A stretch of 64,000 nucleotides of DNA. Origin: Streptomyces olivaceoviridis. GTDB taxonomy: Bacteria > Actinomycetota > Actinomycetes > Streptomycetales > Streptomycetaceae. The translations under genes and the position numbers were made by a program. Where the stretch lies: positions 62,001 to 126,000 of the forward strand of contig NZ_BMUI01000013.1 of the NCBI RefSeq assembly GCF_014650115.1, read 5' to 3'. This document shows, piece after piece, positions 63,179 to 64,000 of the stretch. Each line of letters begins with the position of its first letter. Within the stretch, counting starts at the first letter, position 1. Under the pieces are notes generated by a model, which saw only the letters and a list, made by a program, of their open reading frames with translations, was not told the DNA's origin and made no database searches.

Positions 63179-64000
63179 ATGTCCCACCACCCGCTCCCCG
63201 GTCGCCGCAGCGTTCTGCGCGGCTCCCTCGCCGCGTCGGCGGCCCTGACCCTGCCCGTGGGCCTCGGCGCGGCCCCGGCGTTCGCCCGCTCCGGACGGCC
63301 CGCGGCGGGCTGGGGCGTGCAGACCGGTGACGTGACCGCCGACTCCGGTCTGGTGTGGGTGCGTTCGGACCGGCCCGCCCGGATGACCGTGGAGACCTCG
63401 GCCACCGAGTCGTTCCGCAACCCCCGCAGATGGCACGGCCCGCTGCTGGACGCCGGCACGGACTTCACCGGCACCACCCGGCTGCACGGCCTGCCCTCCG
63501 GCGAGCAGATCCACTACCGGGTGCTGCTCGCCGACCCGGACGACCCGCGCCGCACCGGCGAGCCCGTGACCGGCACCTTCCGCACGGTCTCCCGGCGCCG
63601 CCGGGACGGCGTGCGGTTCCTGTGGTCGGGCGACCTGGCCGGCCAGGGCTGGGGCATCAACCCCGACCTCGGCGGCTACCGCATCTACGACGCGATGGCG
63701 AAGCTGGACCCGGACTTCTTCCTGTGCAGCGGCGACAACATCTACGCCGACGGCCCCATCACCGCCACCCAGGCGCTGCCCGACGGCAGCACCTGGCGGA
63801 ACATCACCACCGAGGAGAAGTCCAAGGTCGCCGAGACCCTCGCCGAGTACCGGGGCAACTTCCGCTACAACCTGCTCGACGCCAACCTGCGCCGGTTCAA
63901 CGCCCAGGTGCCGTCGATCATCCAGTGGGACGACCACGAGGTGCGCAACAACTGGTACCCGGGCGAGGTGATCGCCTCCTCGGACACCCGCTACACGGAG
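63179..64000 (+). CDS. phoD: TAT-exported PhoD-type alkaline phosphatase/phosphodiesterase, cut by the window edge
   Basis: The first 274 residues are in the window. A twin-arginine signal (GRRSVLRGS, then a hydrophobic run and AFA) exports the folded enzyme. A fibronectin-like N-terminal domain follows (WGVQTGDVTADSGLVWVRSDRP, TRLHGLPSGEQIHYRVLL), then the metal-binding phosphatase domain: FLWSGDLAGQGWG, FFLCSGDNIYADGP and IIQWDDHEVRNNWYPGE, with the Asp and His ligands of PhoD. PhoD cleaves phosphodiesters such as teichoic acids and phospholipids outside the cell. The ATG has GGAGG 8 nt upstream, and a PHO box precedes it. Confidence 0.95.
   Translation, partial: MSHHPLPGRRSVLRGSLAASAALTLPVGLGAAPAFARSGRPAAGWGVQTGDVTADSGLVWVRSDRPARMTVETSATESFRNPRRWHGPLLDAGTDFTGTTRLHGLPSGEQIHYRVLLADPDDPRRTGEPVTGTFRTVSRRRRDGVRFLWSGDLAGQGWGINPDLGGYRIYDAMAKLDPDFFLCSGDNIYADGPITATQALPDGSTWRNITTEEKSKVAETLAEYRGNFRYNLLDANLRRFNAQVPSIIQWDDHEVRNNWYPGEVIASSDTRYTE

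Overview
The window is high-GC actinomycete DNA and almost certainly Streptomyces. GTG and TTG starts are common, purine-rich ribosome sites are strong, and stop/start overlaps are frequent. The two flanks carry a familiar Streptomyces chromosomal backbone: tripeptidyl aminopeptidase (tap), a urease operon, WhiJ-type regulators, biotin genes and purB. From memory this order resembles the SCO1230-SCO1265 stretch of S. coelicolor; I could not check that here.

Left backbone (1-6.05 kb, minus strand): a secreted tripeptidyl aminopeptidase cut by the window edge, then ureA-ureB-ureC-ureF-ureG-ureD with a GlnR-type operator upstream, and a lone Phd/YefM antitoxin. Urease releases ammonia from urea. 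No ureE and no nickel transporter are present.

Accessory island (about 6.1-36 kb): a scrapyard of broken genes (6.1-13.5 kb) includes two frameshifted IS481-type transposases, a frameshifted RapZ-C-like gene, a frameshifted and truncated peptidase E gene and the C-terminus of a ferredoxin reductase. Three intact genes lie among them (PadR regulator, membrane protein, PAP2 phosphatase). Next comes an 18.4 kb minus-strand biosynthetic operon (32.3 to 13.9 kb). Its gene order is free-standing adenylation enzyme, acyl-CoA-dehydrogenase-like flavoprotein, 2642-aa NRPS, MFS exporter, KS-AT-ACP polyketide synthase, and a thioesterase-adenylation-PCP fusion. Every gene junction overlaps or is within 1 nt, so this looks like one translationally coupled unit making a small peptide-polyketide hybrid. 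I cannot match it to a known product. On its far side lie more relics (ABC ATPase fragment, transposase fragment) and an intact IS5-type element.

Right backbone (36-64 kb): a ClpP-like gene with an altered active site, an NlpC/P60 hydrolase behind a c-di-AMP (ydaO-type) riboswitch, a WhiJ-type regulator trio, bioF divergent from bioB-bioA-bioD, a methyltransferase and a Doc-like toxin/antitoxin pair. Further right are an F420-type oxidoreductase, a GNAT enzyme, two coupled CNNM/CBS membrane proteins, an SGNH hydrolase, purB, mug, an ABC-2 exporter divergent from a two-component system, ROK and GntR regulators, an ECF41-type sigma factor, an F420/NADP reductase-like protein, an alpha/beta hydrolase behind a perfect palindrome, and a TAT-exported PhoD phosphatase behind a PHO box (cut by the right edge).

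The most interesting part is the NRPS/PKS operon. It has isolated half condensation domains, a condensation domain without its HHxxxDG motif, a module lacking its own A domain beside a trans-acting A enzyme, and an unusual TE-A-PCP order.
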